DNA from: Bacteroidales bacterium
GTDB lineage: Bacteria; Bacteroidota; Bacteroidia; Bacteroidales; UBA932
Length of the DNA stretch: 64,000 nucleotides
Reading direction: 5' to 3'
Assembly: GCA_017471045.1 (NCBI GenBank)
Contig: JAFUWZ010000009.1
Location: 1-64,000, forward strand
How positions within the stretch are numbered: position 1 is the first letter of the stretch; the number at the start of each line of letters is the position of its first letter. The position numbers and the translations under genes were made by a program. This document shows positions 16,274 through 25,228 of the stretch, one piece after another. The notes under the pieces are model-generated. The model ran no database searches and was not told the DNA's origin. It saw nothing but the letters and a program-made list of their open reading frames with translations.

Positions 16274-17318
16274 GCGTCGGGTACAATTGTTCGTAATAAG
16301 CGGAAAGACGTCGGGTGAAATGCTCCAGGACCATCTGCTCTTCCGCAAAGGCGCTGGCCCGTCCGGCCATCCGGTTGCCCAGGTCCGGGTCGGCCGCCAG
16401 CTCTGTCATCAGACGGCACAGGGTGACGGCATCGCCGGGCTGGAAGAACAAGGCGCTTTCCCGGTCCTGAAGGATTTCCGGGATGGATCCCACCGGGGTC
16501 GTGATGATGGGCAGGCCGGCGGAGATGGACTCCAGGATGGAGACAGGCAGGCCTTCTTTGTGGCTGGCCATGCAATAGGCGGCGGCCTGGCGGAAATACC
16601 GCTCCTTTTCGCTTCCGCTGACCCAGCCGGGCGTTTCCACGCAGGCTTGCAGCCCGTTGCTCACGATGAGGGAACGGAGACCCTCCATGTCGCCGGATCC
16701 GCAGATAACCAGCTTCCAATCCGGGAACGCGCGCCGGAAGGCGGCGAAGGCTTCCAGAACGGTGTCGCATCCTTTGTTCTGGTCGGGGGTCAGGTAGGCG
16801 GCCATCAGGAAAAAGGGCTCGCGTTCCGTTTTCTTCTGCAGGGGCGGGACCGGGTTGTACAGGTATCCGACGCGGCCGGGATGGGAAGCGTAGGTCGGAA
16901 TCTCTTCGCGCAGGCGCTTGCCCAACGTCAGGACCTGGTCCGCCTTCCGGCAGTAAAAACGGAACAGGCGGTCCGAGGCGGCTTCCCTGAGTTGGTCCCC
17001 GACGTGGAAATGGACCAGGATCTTCTTCCGCCACAGCAGGGCATACAGCAGGAAAGGCAGCTGGACTTTGAGGCTGTTCCCGACGGCCGAGTGGAAGTGG
17101 ATAATCTCGAATCGCGGGATCCAGAACAGTCCCCTCCACAGCGCCCGGAGCAGGTAGGCCCATTTCTTCCAGCGGGCCGCGTTGATCTGACATTCCAGCC
17201 AGCGGCACTGGTACCGTGTCCACAACGGGGTGGATGCGATCGCCTGGATGACGGCGGAGACGCCCCCTTTCATCTTGAGGGAATCGCCCACGAAAAGTAC
17301 TTTGGGTATTTGCTTCAT
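16266..17318 (-). CDS. Family 4 glycosyltransferase
   Basis: A 350-residue GT-B enzyme. The N-terminal half begins KVLFVGDSLKMKGGVSAVI. The C-terminal donor domain has LTPDQNKGCDTVLEAF, ICGSGDMEGL and the E-x7-E-like region HKEGLPVSILESISAGLPI. It overlaps the next upstream gene by four bases (ATGA). Donor unknown; rhamnose or heptose are plausible because their synthesis genes are adjacent. Confidence 0.88.
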   Translation of the reverse strand: MKQIPKVLFVGDSLKMKGGVSAVIQAIASTPLWTRYQCRWLECQINAARWKKWAYLLRALWRGLFWIPRFEIIHFHSAVGNSLKVQLPFLLYALLWRKKILVHFHVGDQLREAASDRLFRFYCRKADQVLTLGKRLREEIPTYASHPGRVGYLYNPVPPLQKKTEREPFFLMAAYLTPDQNKGCDTVLEAFAAFRRAFPDWKLVICGSGDMEGLRSLIVSNGLQACVETPGWVSGSEKERYFRQAAAYCMASHKEGLPVSILESISAGLPIITTPVGSIPEILQDRESALFFQPGDAVTLCRLMTELAADPDLGNRMAGRASAFAEEQMVLEHFTRRLSAYYEQLYPTHD

Positions 17319-18385
17319 ATGCTGGGGCGCTTGTAAAGTTGGAGATAGCGTGCTGCGCAGCGGCGCATCGTAAACGAGGTGGCATAATGCCGGACCAGTG
17401 CTTCCCGGGGAAGGGGCTGTTGCAGGAATGCCCGCACGGCTTCGAGATAAGAATCCGGGTCAAACCCCCGGCTCAGATACCCCGTCTCTCTGTCTGAGAT
17501 GAGGTCCGGGACCCCTCCGGCCGGCGTGCAGACCGGGGTCGCTCCGCAGGCGAGCGCTTCGATCAGACTGATCGGGCTGCCTTCCACCAGGGAACTCAGA
17601 CAGAATGCGTCAGCCTGCCGGAGGAAGTCGCAGACGTTGTCTTTCGGGCCGAGGAAATGGATCCGCTCGCTTGCGTAGCGGCTCCATTCAGGCCCGTCAA
17701 ATCCGGAACCGATGACCAGCAGGGTGAATGGGATGCCTTCCTGTTCCAGGCGGTGGAAGGTATCCAGCAGCAGAGTCTGATTCTTTTCCGGCGCGCATCG
17801 GGCCACGTGGATGAAGACCGGTCTCGGCATCGAGGCGAGTTCCTCGCGGACCTGGCCGCATGCTTCGCTCTCAGGAGGCAGAGCCCTGCCGTTTTCGATC
17901 AGGACCGGATCGAATCCGTAGGACTCCCGGAAGAGCCGCGCGCAGATCGGAGAGATGGCGACCGGTGTAATGCTCCGCCGGTAGAAAAAGGCCGCCAGGC
18001 GCCGGAACAGGGGATGGCGGGTGTCGAAACGGGGGATGCTGTGCAGGGTGTGTATGAAACGGATCTCCTTATGCTTCAAACTGTAGGCATAGAGAAAGGG
18101 CATGACCCCGAGATGGCCGTGTACGACGTCCGGTTTCTCTTCGTCCAAGGCCCGGCACACCTGGCGGATCTGGCCGGGGTGGAAGCCGGTGGGAAGGCCA
18201 AGGCTTCTCACCCGGATCGTTTCCGTGAGGTAGGGCAGGTTGTATGCGTATTCGGGCTGGAACCGGTCCCGCAGCATCAGGACCAGGACCTCGTGTCCTT
18301 CGGTGGCCAGCTGGTTGGACAGGTCTGTCACGAATTTTTCGGCCCCTCCCGGACCCAGGTGGAAAACAAGTTGGATGATCTTCAT
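17315..18385 (-). CDS. Family 4 glycosyltransferase
   Basis: A 356-residue GT-B enzyme. The N-terminus QLVFHLGPGGAEKFVTDLS is the acceptor-side glycine loop. RCAPEKNQTLLLDTF, VIGSGFDGPEW and SSLVEGSPISLIEALACG are the donor-side motifs. It overlaps its neighbours by four bases on both sides, so translation is coupled through the operon. Donor and linkage unknown. Confidence 0.88.
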   Translation of the reverse strand: MKIIQLVFHLGPGGAEKFVTDLSNQLATEGHEVLVLMLRDRFQPEYAYNLPYLTETIRVRSLGLPTGFHPGQIRQVCRALDEEKPDVVHGHLGVMPFLYAYSLKHKEIRFIHTLHSIPRFDTRHPLFRRLAAFFYRRSITPVAISPICARLFRESYGFDPVLIENGRALPPESEACGQVREELASMPRPVFIHVARCAPEKNQTLLLDTFHRLEQEGIPFTLLVIGSGFDGPEWSRYASERIHFLGPKDNVCDFLRQADAFCLSSLVEGSPISLIEALACGATPVCTPAGGVPDLISDRETGYLSRGFDPDSYLEAVRAFLQQPLPREALVRHYATSFTMRRCAARYLQLYKRPSI

Positions 18386-19470
18386 AGCAGTTCCAGATAG
18401 GTGCGGAGAACCGTGTCAAAGCCATATTTTACATCGAAGTCCCGGGCTGCGCTTTCCCCGAGGGTGCGCTTCAGCCCGGGCACGGAGCACAGCCGGAGCA
18501 GCCCCTGCCGGAGGGATTCCGGATCCCTCCGTACGAAGAGCAGGCCGTTCTTTCCGTTCCGGATCATGTCTCTCAACCCGGGGACGTCGCTGGCCAGGAT
18601 GGGCAGCCGGTTGCTCATCGCCTCCATCAGCGAGAGGGACGTACCCTCAAAGTCGGAAGCGATCAGGAAACAGTCCGAGGCTTTCAGGACGTCCCGGACT
18701 TTCTCTTGCGGCAGGAGACCGAGCCATCGGACGCGGTCCTGGATCCCGAGTTCCTCCGCCCTCCGTTCAAGCGCCGCCCGCATCGGTCCGTCGCCCGCCA
18801 TCAGCAGGCACGGGCGGCAGGCGTCGTTCTCTTCCGGTGTCAGGCGGGCCAGGCATTCGAGGGCCGTGTCCGGGTTTTTCATGGCCTTGAGGCTGCCCAC
18901 CATCGAGATGACAAACTGGTCCGGGGTAAGCCCCCATCCCTCGCGGAGGGCGGTCCGGTCATGCCGGGACGGGCGGAACGGGATGGACGGATAGATGATC
19001 TGGCAGTCCAGGCCGAAAGCGTCGTCGTAGTTGCGCTTGATGTCGGCCGAGACGGCGATGACGTGGGCGGCGGACCGGAAGAAAGATTGCAGGGCACGGC
19101 GGCCGCTCCCGGTGGATGGATTGCCGAAATGGATGACCACCGTGGCCCGCAGATGCAGGACACGGATCATCCAGGCATACAGCAGCCAGATGATCCAGCT
19201 GGCCTCCGAATAGGAAAAGACGACGGACTTGATGTCCCGGTGACGCAGGAGATGGCGCAGGACCTGGAGCGGCAGCAGGATCTTTTGGGGTCTCAGGGGT
19301 TTCAAGGGCAGGAAGACGGCTTTCTCAAACCCCAGGTCGCGCCCGCAGAGATAGCTGACGTCCATCTTCTCCTGCAGGGCCTGGATGAGATGAAAGTTGA
19401 AGATCTCCATGCCGCCCGTCACATCCGGGTACATCTGATAGCCGAGGACGAAAAGTGCTTTCTTTTTCAT
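18382..19470 (-). CDS. Family 4 glycosyltransferase
   Basis: A 362-residue GT-B enzyme. It starts KALFVLGYQMYPDVTGGMEIF. The hydrophobic patch SWIIWLLYAWMIRVLHLRA near residues 90-108 suggests monotopic membrane contact. Donor-domain signatures are MVGSLKAMKNPDTAL, MAGDGPMRAAL and SDFEGTSLSLMEAMSNRLP. Overlaps the polymerase gene by four bases. The third of three consecutive GT4 genes; they are too divergent to be recent duplicates. Confidence 0.87.
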   Translation of the reverse strand: MKKKALFVLGYQMYPDVTGGMEIFNFHLIQALQEKMDVSYLCGRDLGFEKAVFLPLKPLRPQKILLPLQVLRHLLRHRDIKSVVFSYSEASWIIWLLYAWMIRVLHLRATVVIHFGNPSTGSGRRALQSFFRSAAHVIAVSADIKRNYDDAFGLDCQIIYPSIPFRPSRHDRTALREGWGLTPDQFVISMVGSLKAMKNPDTALECLARLTPEENDACRPCLLMAGDGPMRAALERRAEELGIQDRVRWLGLLPQEKVRDVLKASDCFLIASDFEGTSLSLMEAMSNRLPILASDVPGLRDMIRNGKNGLLFVRRDPESLRQGLLRLCSVPGLKRTLGESAARDFDVKYGFDTVLRTYLELL

Positions 19471-20768
19471 GGTCGGCGCTTCTTCTCAGGGGAGGACAGG
19501 ACGAAACGGATCTTCCTTCGCTTTCTGGCCGGCGGGGTCTCGAGGGAGAAGCAGAGGGCATAGATGACGAAGACGCAGAACTGGTCATGGGACCAGAGGA
19601 CGGAATTGCTGAAGCTGATGGCCAGCATCGTGGCGAAAAGGAGCAGGGCGCTGCGCCGGATGCGGCGGTCTTCGCTCCTGCGCCCTTTCCAGGCTTTGAC
19701 GAGCAGGGACAGGAAGAAGATCATGTAGGGGATGAACGCCAGCAGGCCGTTCTCAACATATTGCACCATGTATTCGGAGTGGCATACGAGTTTGTACGGG
19801 TTGTACAAGATCCAGTTCTTGAAGCCGATCCCGAATATGGGATTCTCGACGAAATAGGGCCAGGAGTAGAAATACTGCAAGCCCCGGTCGCCGAATTTAT
19901 CCAGGATGGTGGAAGTCCCGACGGCCTTTTCCTGCTCGGTCTGGGTGGTTGTCCCCAGCATGCGCGCTCCGATCTGCGTGTTTTTCAGGACATATGCCAT
20001 ACCCAGGGCAAATACGCCGGTCAGCAGGACGGAAATGGCAACCGAGCGGACATTCTTGATGTTCTGCCGGATGAAGATGGCAAAGGCGAAGAGGAGGGCG
20101 ATCATTGCGAGGGCCATCCGCGATCCGGTCAGGATGATGACATAGACGGGAACGGCCTCCAGCAGCAGCAAGGGGATGAACGGCAACCTGCCCCGGAAAT
20201 GCTTCAGCAGCAGCAGGGCGGAAAGGATGGCCGTATAGAGCGCGATCTCGTTGGCGTTGATCTCCAGATTGTACCGGCTGGTCCGGGTGATGCCGGAACA
20301 AAACAGCGACAGCAGGACATAGGCATACAGGGCGAGGGTCAGCCAGTCAACCGTGGTGTCGTAATCTTTCCGGGCCTGAGCCGCGACCAGGAGCATGATG
20401 GCGGGGGCTTGGAGCGCGGCACAGAACATCAGGTAAACACCGTCGGCCGGATAGGTGAGGTAGCCTTGCCGGATATACCCGTTGATGAACATATAGACCG
20501 CGACCAGGCAGTACACCACCAGCGGGAAGCGAAAAGAGGTGCGCAGGATCCGGCGTGCATACAGGATCAGGGACAGGGCGATCAGCAGGAAGGGGACGCG
20601 TCCTGCGGCATCCACGCCGAGTACCCAGGTCGTCAGGGGCTTCCAGTTGATGGCGATGGCAACTGACAGGGCGATGAACCAATCCCGCGCGGAAAAAGCC
20701 CCGATCTTCAGGATCGGGAAATGCAGGAGGGTCGTGTCAATCCTTTTCTTCGGCTGGGTGTCTGTCAT
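19467..20768 (-). CDS. wzy: O-antigen polymerase/ligase-like membrane protein (Wzy type)
   Basis: A 433-residue protein with about 11-12 hydrophobic segments separated by a longer periplasmic loop near residues 270-340 (NTQIGARMLGTTTQTEQE to the FGIGFKNW region), the pattern of the O-antigen ligase/polymerase superfamily (Wzy_C). LTGSRMALAMIALLFAF contains the conserved Arg-bearing helix. Position between the flippase and the transferases in a Wzx/Wzy-type operon favours polymerase over WaaL ligase. Overlap of four bases on both sides. Confidence 0.8.
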   Translation of the reverse strand: MTDTQPKKRIDTTLLHFPILKIGAFSARDWFIALSVAIAINWKPLTTWVLGVDAAGRVPFLLIALSLILYARRILRTSFRFPLVVYCLVAVYMFINGYIRQGYLTYPADGVYLMFCAALQAPAIMLLVAAQARKDYDTTVDWLTLALYAYVLLSLFCSGITRTSRYNLEINANEIALYTAILSALLLLKHFRGRLPFIPLLLLEAVPVYVIILTGSRMALAMIALLFAFAIFIRQNIKNVRSVAISVLLTGVFALGMAYVLKNTQIGARMLGTTTQTEQEKAVGTSTILDKFGDRGLQYFYSWPYFVENPIFGIGFKNWILYNPYKLVCHSEYMVQYVENGLLAFIPYMIFFLSLLVKAWKGRRSEDRRIRRSALLLFATMLAISFSNSVLWSHDQFCVFVIYALCFSLETPPARKRRKIRFVLSSPEKKRRP

Positions 20769-22300
20769 GGCGTTTGGGTGTCGGAGCCTTTGCCAAAGCG
20801 CCGGAGGGCCTTTCGGACCTCCCCGCGGGCGTGGGCGTCAAGGATGAGGAAATAGCAGACCGGCAGCGCGGCGGCTACGGTCGCGAAACACACTCCCAGA
20901 AGGCGCCAGAAGGACGGTGCCGCGAGGAAGCGGATGAGGCCCGGAAGGATGGGAAGCAGGACGGCCGTGCCGAGGCACGGCAGCAGGGTCCGTTTCCCGT
21001 AATCGGTCCAGGAAAAAGGGAACACTTGCCGGGTGAGGAACAGGCAGAGCGGCTGCAGGACGACAGAGAAGACGAGGGTCGCGGCAAAAACCGATTCGGG
21101 CGGAAGCCCGCCTTTCAACAGCAGCCAGCAGACCGGCAGCAGCAGGAGGTTCCATATCGTCGTCCAGATCTGGTACCGGCGGATGTCTCCGACGGCATAG
21201 ACCACTTGCGTGCATGGGGTGTTGAGGGTGCAGACCAGCGTGTCGGTCAGCACCAGCGTCGCGAACGCCGCCGTGTGCTCCGGGACGACCGGACCCAGCC
21301 AGAGATGGAGGATGTAATCCATCTCGATGATGACCGGCGTGATCAGGAGCGCGATCAGCCCGAAGCAGATTCGGGACTCCATGAACATCAGGTCCCGGGT
21401 CCGCTGCCGGTCGCCTTCCGCAAAGGAACTGACGACCTGGGGGCGGAACGCGACCGTGATGTTGGAGGAGAAGCCCCCGATCGCTCCGCTGATCTGGTAC
21501 GTGAGTCCCCGGGCGGCATTGATGACCGGCCCGAAAAAGAAATTCAGCAGCATGTTGAGACCCTGCCCTTTCATCATGAAGACGAAGGCGCCGACCAGGC
21601 TCCAGCCGGAGAAGGAAAGCAGCGACTTCCGCATCGCGGGGTCCCGCTGCCGGAGGAAGCGGAGCTCCGGGAAACGGAGGTGGCTGTAAACGGCCATCAG
21701 GACTGTACTGACCGCAGTCACGGCCAGCATCAGACCACCATACAGGATCAGGCGGTCGGATCCGGACCGTGTCAGCAGCAGGGCGATGCCCAGTTTGAGG
21801 AAGACTTCGATGATGCTGACCAGGGCGAAGAAATCCATTCTTTCCCGGGCGATGATGGCCCCGCTGAAAGGCACTTGGAAAAGGACCAGCATCAGGGAAA
21901 GTGTCGAGAACTGGAACAGGAAATTCGCTGCCCGCAGCCGTTCCGGCGGGATGACCATGACATGGTTGACATACCAGAGGCCGACGGTCTCCAGCAGGAT
22001 GAGCAGCGACAGGGACAGCCCGGTTTGGATGACGATCCCCTCCGAGAACACCTTCCGGAAGCCATCCGGTCCCTGCCGCGTCTCTTCGAAATTGTAGAAG
22101 CGCTGGATGCTGGAGGACAAGGTGGTCTCCAGAAAGCCGAACAGGGACACGAAGCCGGCTACGACATTGTAGATGCCGAAATCGACGACGTCCAGAGCCT
22201 GCAAGACCCGGCGGGAAGTATACAGGGAAACCGCCAGGACGATGAACATCCGGACATACAGGAACGCCGTGTTTTTTGCTATTTGACGATTGCTTCCCAT
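20765..22300 (-). CDS. wzx: Lipid-linked oligosaccharide flippase (Wzx/MATE-like)
   Basis: A 511-residue polytopic protein with about 14 hydrophobic segments. The N-terminus KNTAFLYVRMFIVLAVSLYTSRRVLQALDV-type region (residues 9-38) and DFGIYNVVAGFVSLFGF are typical of the polysaccharide biosynthesis flippase family. Several charged residues inside membrane segments fit a MOP-superfamily exporter. The start overlaps the end of the beta-helix gene by 22 bases. Expected to move the Und-PP-linked repeat unit to the periplasm for the polymerase encoded next. Confidence 0.88.
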   Translation of the reverse strand: MGSNRQIAKNTAFLYVRMFIVLAVSLYTSRRVLQALDVVDFGIYNVVAGFVSLFGFLETTLSSSIQRFYNFEETRQGPDGFRKVFSEGIVIQTGLSLSLLILLETVGLWYVNHVMVIPPERLRAANFLFQFSTLSLMLVLFQVPFSGAIIARERMDFFALVSIIEVFLKLGIALLLTRSGSDRLILYGGLMLAVTAVSTVLMAVYSHLRFPELRFLRQRDPAMRKSLLSFSGWSLVGAFVFMMKGQGLNMLLNFFFGPVINAARGLTYQISGAIGGFSSNITVAFRPQVVSSFAEGDRQRTRDLMFMESRICFGLIALLITPVIIEMDYILHLWLGPVVPEHTAAFATLVLTDTLVCTLNTPCTQVVYAVGDIRRYQIWTTIWNLLLLPVCWLLLKGGLPPESVFAATLVFSVVLQPLCLFLTRQVFPFSWTDYGKRTLLPCLGTAVLLPILPGLIRFLAAPSFWRLLGVCFATVAAALPVCYFLILDAHARGEVRKALRRFGKGSDTQTP

Positions 22301-23811
22301 TCCGTGTCCCGGATCGTTGTGAGGGTGTTTTGCTTTTCCTGGCGGCTGATATGCCGGACGTGCAGGGCGGGCGTGGCGCTTCTCCCTTCCTTCGTCAGGA
22401 AAGCGTTGGCCCCGAGTATGCAGCGGTCGGATGTTTCATTGCCTTCGAAACGGATGGGGGCGTCAACCAGGTTCCCTTCAATCCGGTTGCCGGTATTGCG
22501 GGGAAAGGGATCGTCGTCCGTCTCGCTTACGCGCCGGGCGTCTATGGCATAACTGTTCGCGATGTGGAGGATGACGTTGCCGGTGATCTCGAAATTGCGG
22601 GCGCCATCGTCGCAGAAGATCCCCCGGTTGTCCTTGACGCCGCCGATGTCGTGGATGTAGTTGCGGCGGATGACGGCCCGGTCGTTGGCGGTGTTGACGT
22701 AGATGGCACCGGAGTCCATCATGGTATGCTGCCCGGCCTGGGCGAGAAAGTCCCCGTCATACCAGAGGACGTTGTCCTCCACTTCTCCGCCCGCTTGACG
22801 GCCATCCGGCAGGGGACGGGCATCCCCCACGAAGATGCCGGCATACCCGAAATTGTGGAACTGGTTCCCGGATATCCGGTAAGCGTCTCCGGCTGCGGTG
22901 ATGCAGGTCCAGGGCCCCCAGTCCCACCCGCAGTCATCGAACCGGTTCTCCAGGAAGCGGGCGTCCCGGCAGGTCGCACTGGTGGACAGGACATGTTTTC
23001 CGCAGCGGGCGAAGCGGTTCCCGACGAATCGGAGATGATCGGTAAACTCTGCCGCAAAGACGGAACTCCCGATCTGGGAAAACTGGCAGTCGCGGATCTC
23101 GATGCGCTCGCTCCGGCAGTGGTAGATGCCGATCAGGTGGAGGCCCTCCAAGTCGGCGTTTCCCTGGAAGCGGAGGCCGGACAGGGTAAGCGACCGGATC
23201 TGTGTGTCATGGATATGCAGGAAAGTGGTCGTCGTGCAGCAGTGGGCCGATTCCGTCCCTTCCGGCAGACGGATCCTGCCTGCCCGGCAAAGTACGGCGG
23301 CGGGATCGTCTCCGGCGTTGATAAGCCGGAAGCGCGGCATCATCCGCCCGTAGAGAAAGTCCTGGTTGACGTTGTATCCGAGGGGGGAGACGCGTTCCAG
23401 ATCCGTAGCCGTGAAGTAGATCCAACCGTCCTCGATCTTGGAGACAGGATAGGTGCGCGACTCGTACCAGCGGCTCAGCTGGATGTAGCAGTCCCGGCCG
23501 TCGCCTGCCGGTAGGGAGAGGGGGCGGGGGCTGCGGATCCGGCACAAGCGGCTGGCCGCATCTTCAATGCGGACCAGGCCGGACGAGCGCAGCGCTTTTC
23601 CTGCCATGGGCAGGGCGGATCCGTCCGGGGAGAGGAAATGCCATCCCGGCTGGAAAGCCACCTCCAACTTGTCTCCGGAATGAACTTCCTGCCCGGCGGC
23701 CGTAAACACGCTCCCGTCTCCTTGCAGGGTCAGGGAAATCCCGTCCCAGGATTTGCCATACAGTTTCAGGTGATTCTGGGCGAAATGGTAGCAGCCGGGC
23801 CCGAACAGCAC
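22279..23811 (-). CDS. Right-handed parallel beta-helix protein, N-terminus cut off by an in-frame stop
   Basis: The frame is open from just after a TAA at 23872-23874; the first alternative start is GTG 23811. The body is a parallel beta-helix of stacked turns with regular N-x-[FI] steps (for example RIEIRDCQFSQIGSSV, NRFDDCGWDWGPW, NYIHDIGGVKDNRGIFCDD), as in pectate lyase-type and polysaccharide-modifying enzymes. It shares the operon with polysaccharide assembly genes, so a role in trimming or modifying the polymer in the periplasm is likely. Upstream of the stop the same frame encodes a signal peptide (separate entry). As it stands the product would lack export information. Confidence 0.75.
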   Translation of the reverse strand: MLFGPGCYHFAQNHLKLYGKSWDGISLTLQGDGSVFTAAGQEVHSGDKLEVAFQPGWHFLSPDGSALPMAGKALRSSGLVRIEDAASRLCRIRSPRPLSLPAGDGRDCYIQLSRWYESRTYPVSKIEDGWIYFTATDLERVSPLGYNVNQDFLYGRMMPRFRLINAGDDPAAVLCRAGRIRLPEGTESAHCCTTTTFLHIHDTQIRSLTLSGLRFQGNADLEGLHLIGIYHCRSERIEIRDCQFSQIGSSVFAAEFTDHLRFVGNRFARCGKHVLSTSATCRDARFLENRFDDCGWDWGPWTCITAAGDAYRISGNQFHNFGYAGIFVGDARPLPDGRQAGGEVEDNVLWYDGDFLAQAGQHTMMDSGAIYVNTANDRAVIRRNYIHDIGGVKDNRGIFCDDGARNFEITGNVILHIANSYAIDARRVSETDDDPFPRNTGNRIEGNLVDAPIRFEGNETSDRCILGANAFLTKEGRSATPALHVRHISRQEKQNTLTTIRDTEWEAIVK

Positions 23812-23844
23812 CGTGATGTCATGGTCGCCTCGGGCGACCGCTGA

Positions 23845-23871
23845 TTCGATGCGCTCCTGGAGCGCATCGAA
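23845..23871. repeat. 27-bp perfect palindrome directly after the in-frame stop
   Basis: Arms 23845-23857 and 23859-23871 are exact reverse complements (13 bp each) around one base. On the coding (minus) strand it begins right after the TAA at 23872-23874, inside the beta-helix frame. A stable hairpin at this spot is not expected by chance in coding DNA. Confidence 0.85.
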
Positions 23872-23970
23872 TTAGGTCTGGGATTCGATGCGGATCGTGC
23901 GCTTGGGCCCAGCCAGGACCGCAGTCCAGACAAGGATCGCTGACAAGAGGGTGGTGAGGGTCCGGTGCAT
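23872..23970 (-). pseudogene. Detached signal-peptide exon-like start of the beta-helix gene
   Basis: ATG 23970 begins MHRTLTTLLSAILVWTAVLA, a clear signal peptide, then continues for 12 residues to an in-frame TAA at 23872-23874. The same reading frame resumes immediately (FDALQERIESAV) into the beta-helix protein. The ATG lies five bases after the WecA-type gene stop, as expected for the true start of the operon's second gene. A single G-to-T change (GAA to TAA) would explain the interruption. Sequence error, recent mutation or readthrough remain open. Confidence 0.7.
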
Positions 23971-23975
23971 AAGGG

Positions 23976-25145
23976 TCAGGCGTTGTCAAATCCCCGGTCC
24001 ACGAGTTGCTGGATCCTCTTCCATCCCCGGCTCCTTTCCGGACGGTCGCCGGCGGTCCGTCCTGCCTTTTCGCGTCGGTCCAGCAGCGCGGCGCCGCCGC
24101 CGTCCAGGAGGGCTGTGACGGCGATGACGGTGTAGAGTTGCAGGTCGTGCGAGCCTCCCAGGACCCAGACCAGCAGGAAGCAGCCGATGATCAGCAGGGC
24201 CATCCCGAGCATCCGCAGCGTCGTGGCGAGGTGCGAATAGCCGCAGCGGATGAAGTGGTGGTGCAGGTGCGTGTTGTCGGGCTGGAAGGGAGAACGGCCC
24301 CGGAAGATCCGGCCGAACATGACCCGCAGCGTGTCGGCGACCGGGATGGCCACGACCGCGAGCGTAAAGGCGATCAGGTTGAAGTCCACCCGTCCGCCCA
24401 GGTAGCTGCGGATGTGGAAGTGCCCGCCCAGGATGCTGATGATCAGCCAGGAAATGAGGATCCCCATCAGCATCGATCCGCCGTCGCCAAGGAACATCTT
24501 GCTCTTGACGCCGAAGACGTTGTGCAGGAAGAAGGTCAGCAGGGCCCCGATGGTCACGGTGGCGAGGGCGGCGTTGCTGTAGTCGTGGGCCAGGAAGCAA
24601 AGCAGGCCATAGAAGCCGCAGATCAGGATGCCGAAGCCGGACAGCAGGCCGTCCACGCCGTCGATCATGTTGACGGCATTGATGATGCCGACAATGGTCA
24701 GGACCGTCAGCGGGATCGCCAGGCCCAAGGAAATCTTGCCGACGCCCCAGAGCTCCTGGAAGTTCATGATGCAACTGCGGCTGCCATAGATCATCAGCAA
24801 GGCGATGCCGGTCTCGATGATGAGACGCTTGGTCGGGGAAATGCCGACGACATCGTCCAGGGTGCCGACGTAGAGCATGATGATCATGGCCGCCAGGACC
24901 GGCAGCAGGGCCGTCTGGTAGAACATCGTCTTGAAAAACATCAGGCCGACGGCGATGCCGAAGAAGACGACCACCCCGCCCAGCGTCGGGACGGGAAGCT
25001 TCTGAAGCTTGCGTGCGTCGGGTTGGTCCACGATCCCTTTCTGGAGAGCGATGCGGACCGTCGGGCCGTAAATGGCCCAGGTCGCCGCAAGCGCGACCAG
25101 AAGCAGGATCAGCAGCCGCCATTTAGGCATCAAATCGATCATCAT
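23976..25145 (-). CDS. wecA: Undecaprenyl-phosphate GlcNAc-1-phosphate transferase-like (WecA family)
   Basis: Initiates lipid-linked glycan synthesis by transferring a sugar 1-phosphate to undecaprenyl phosphate. The 389-residue protein has about 11 membrane segments. The Mg-binding aspartates lie in VGTLDDVVG, the catalytic NMIDGVDGL follows, then FLGDGGSM and the cytoplasmic THLHHHF loop typical of WecA/TagO rather than MraY. ATG 25145 is followed directly by a second ATG (25142). First gene of an eight-gene minus-strand operon driven from 25195-25202. The actual sugar may be GlcNAc or a related N-acetylated sugar. Confidence 0.9.
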   Translation of the reverse strand: MMIDLMPKWRLLILLLVALAATWAIYGPTVRIALQKGIVDQPDARKLQKLPVPTLGGVVVFFGIAVGLMFFKTMFYQTALLPVLAAMIIMLYVGTLDDVVGISPTKRLIIETGIALLMIYGSRSCIMNFQELWGVGKISLGLAIPLTVLTIVGIINAVNMIDGVDGLLSGFGILICGFYGLLCFLAHDYSNAALATVTIGALLTFFLHNVFGVKSKMFLGDGGSMLMGILISWLIISILGGHFHIRSYLGGRVDFNLIAFTLAVVAIPVADTLRVMFGRIFRGRSPFQPDNTHLHHHFIRCGYSHLATTLRMLGMALLIIGCFLLVWVLGGSHDLQLYTVIAVTALLDGGGAALLDRREKAGRTAGDRPERSRGWKRIQQLVDRGFDNA

Positions 25146-25194
25146 ATCCTGTCAAGAAAAGCCCTGCTTGAAAATTAGCTGTTAATAGTGAATG

Positions 25195-25202
25195 CAAATA
25201 TA
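25195..25202 (-). promoter_or_regulatory. Putative -7 box of the polysaccharide operon
   Basis: The minus strand reads TATATTTG, an exact TAnnTTTG match, about 50 bases upstream of the ATG at 25145. It is the only good box upstream of the eight overlapping genes down to 15299. Confidence 0.5.
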
Positions 25203-25214
25203 GTTTTTTTATGC

Positions 25215-25222
25215 TAATTTTG
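25215..25222 (+). promoter_or_regulatory. Putative -7 box of the metal-uptake module
   Basis: TAATTTTG, an exact match, six bases before the ATG at 25229. It overlaps the in-frame ATG at 25211, which is therefore unlikely to be the start. The predicted message would be nearly leaderless. Confidence 0.48.
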
Positions 25223-25228
25223 CAGGAG

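Noticed and set aside
20774..22552. 592-codon plus-strand open frame
   Set aside because: Antisense to the flippase gene. The product is rich in Asp, Glu, Gln and Arg with no fold-like pattern, typical of shadow frames.
22276..23514. 412-codon plus-strand open frame
   Set aside because: Antisense to the beta-helix gene, with low-complexity Val/Gly/Asp content and no recognisable motif.
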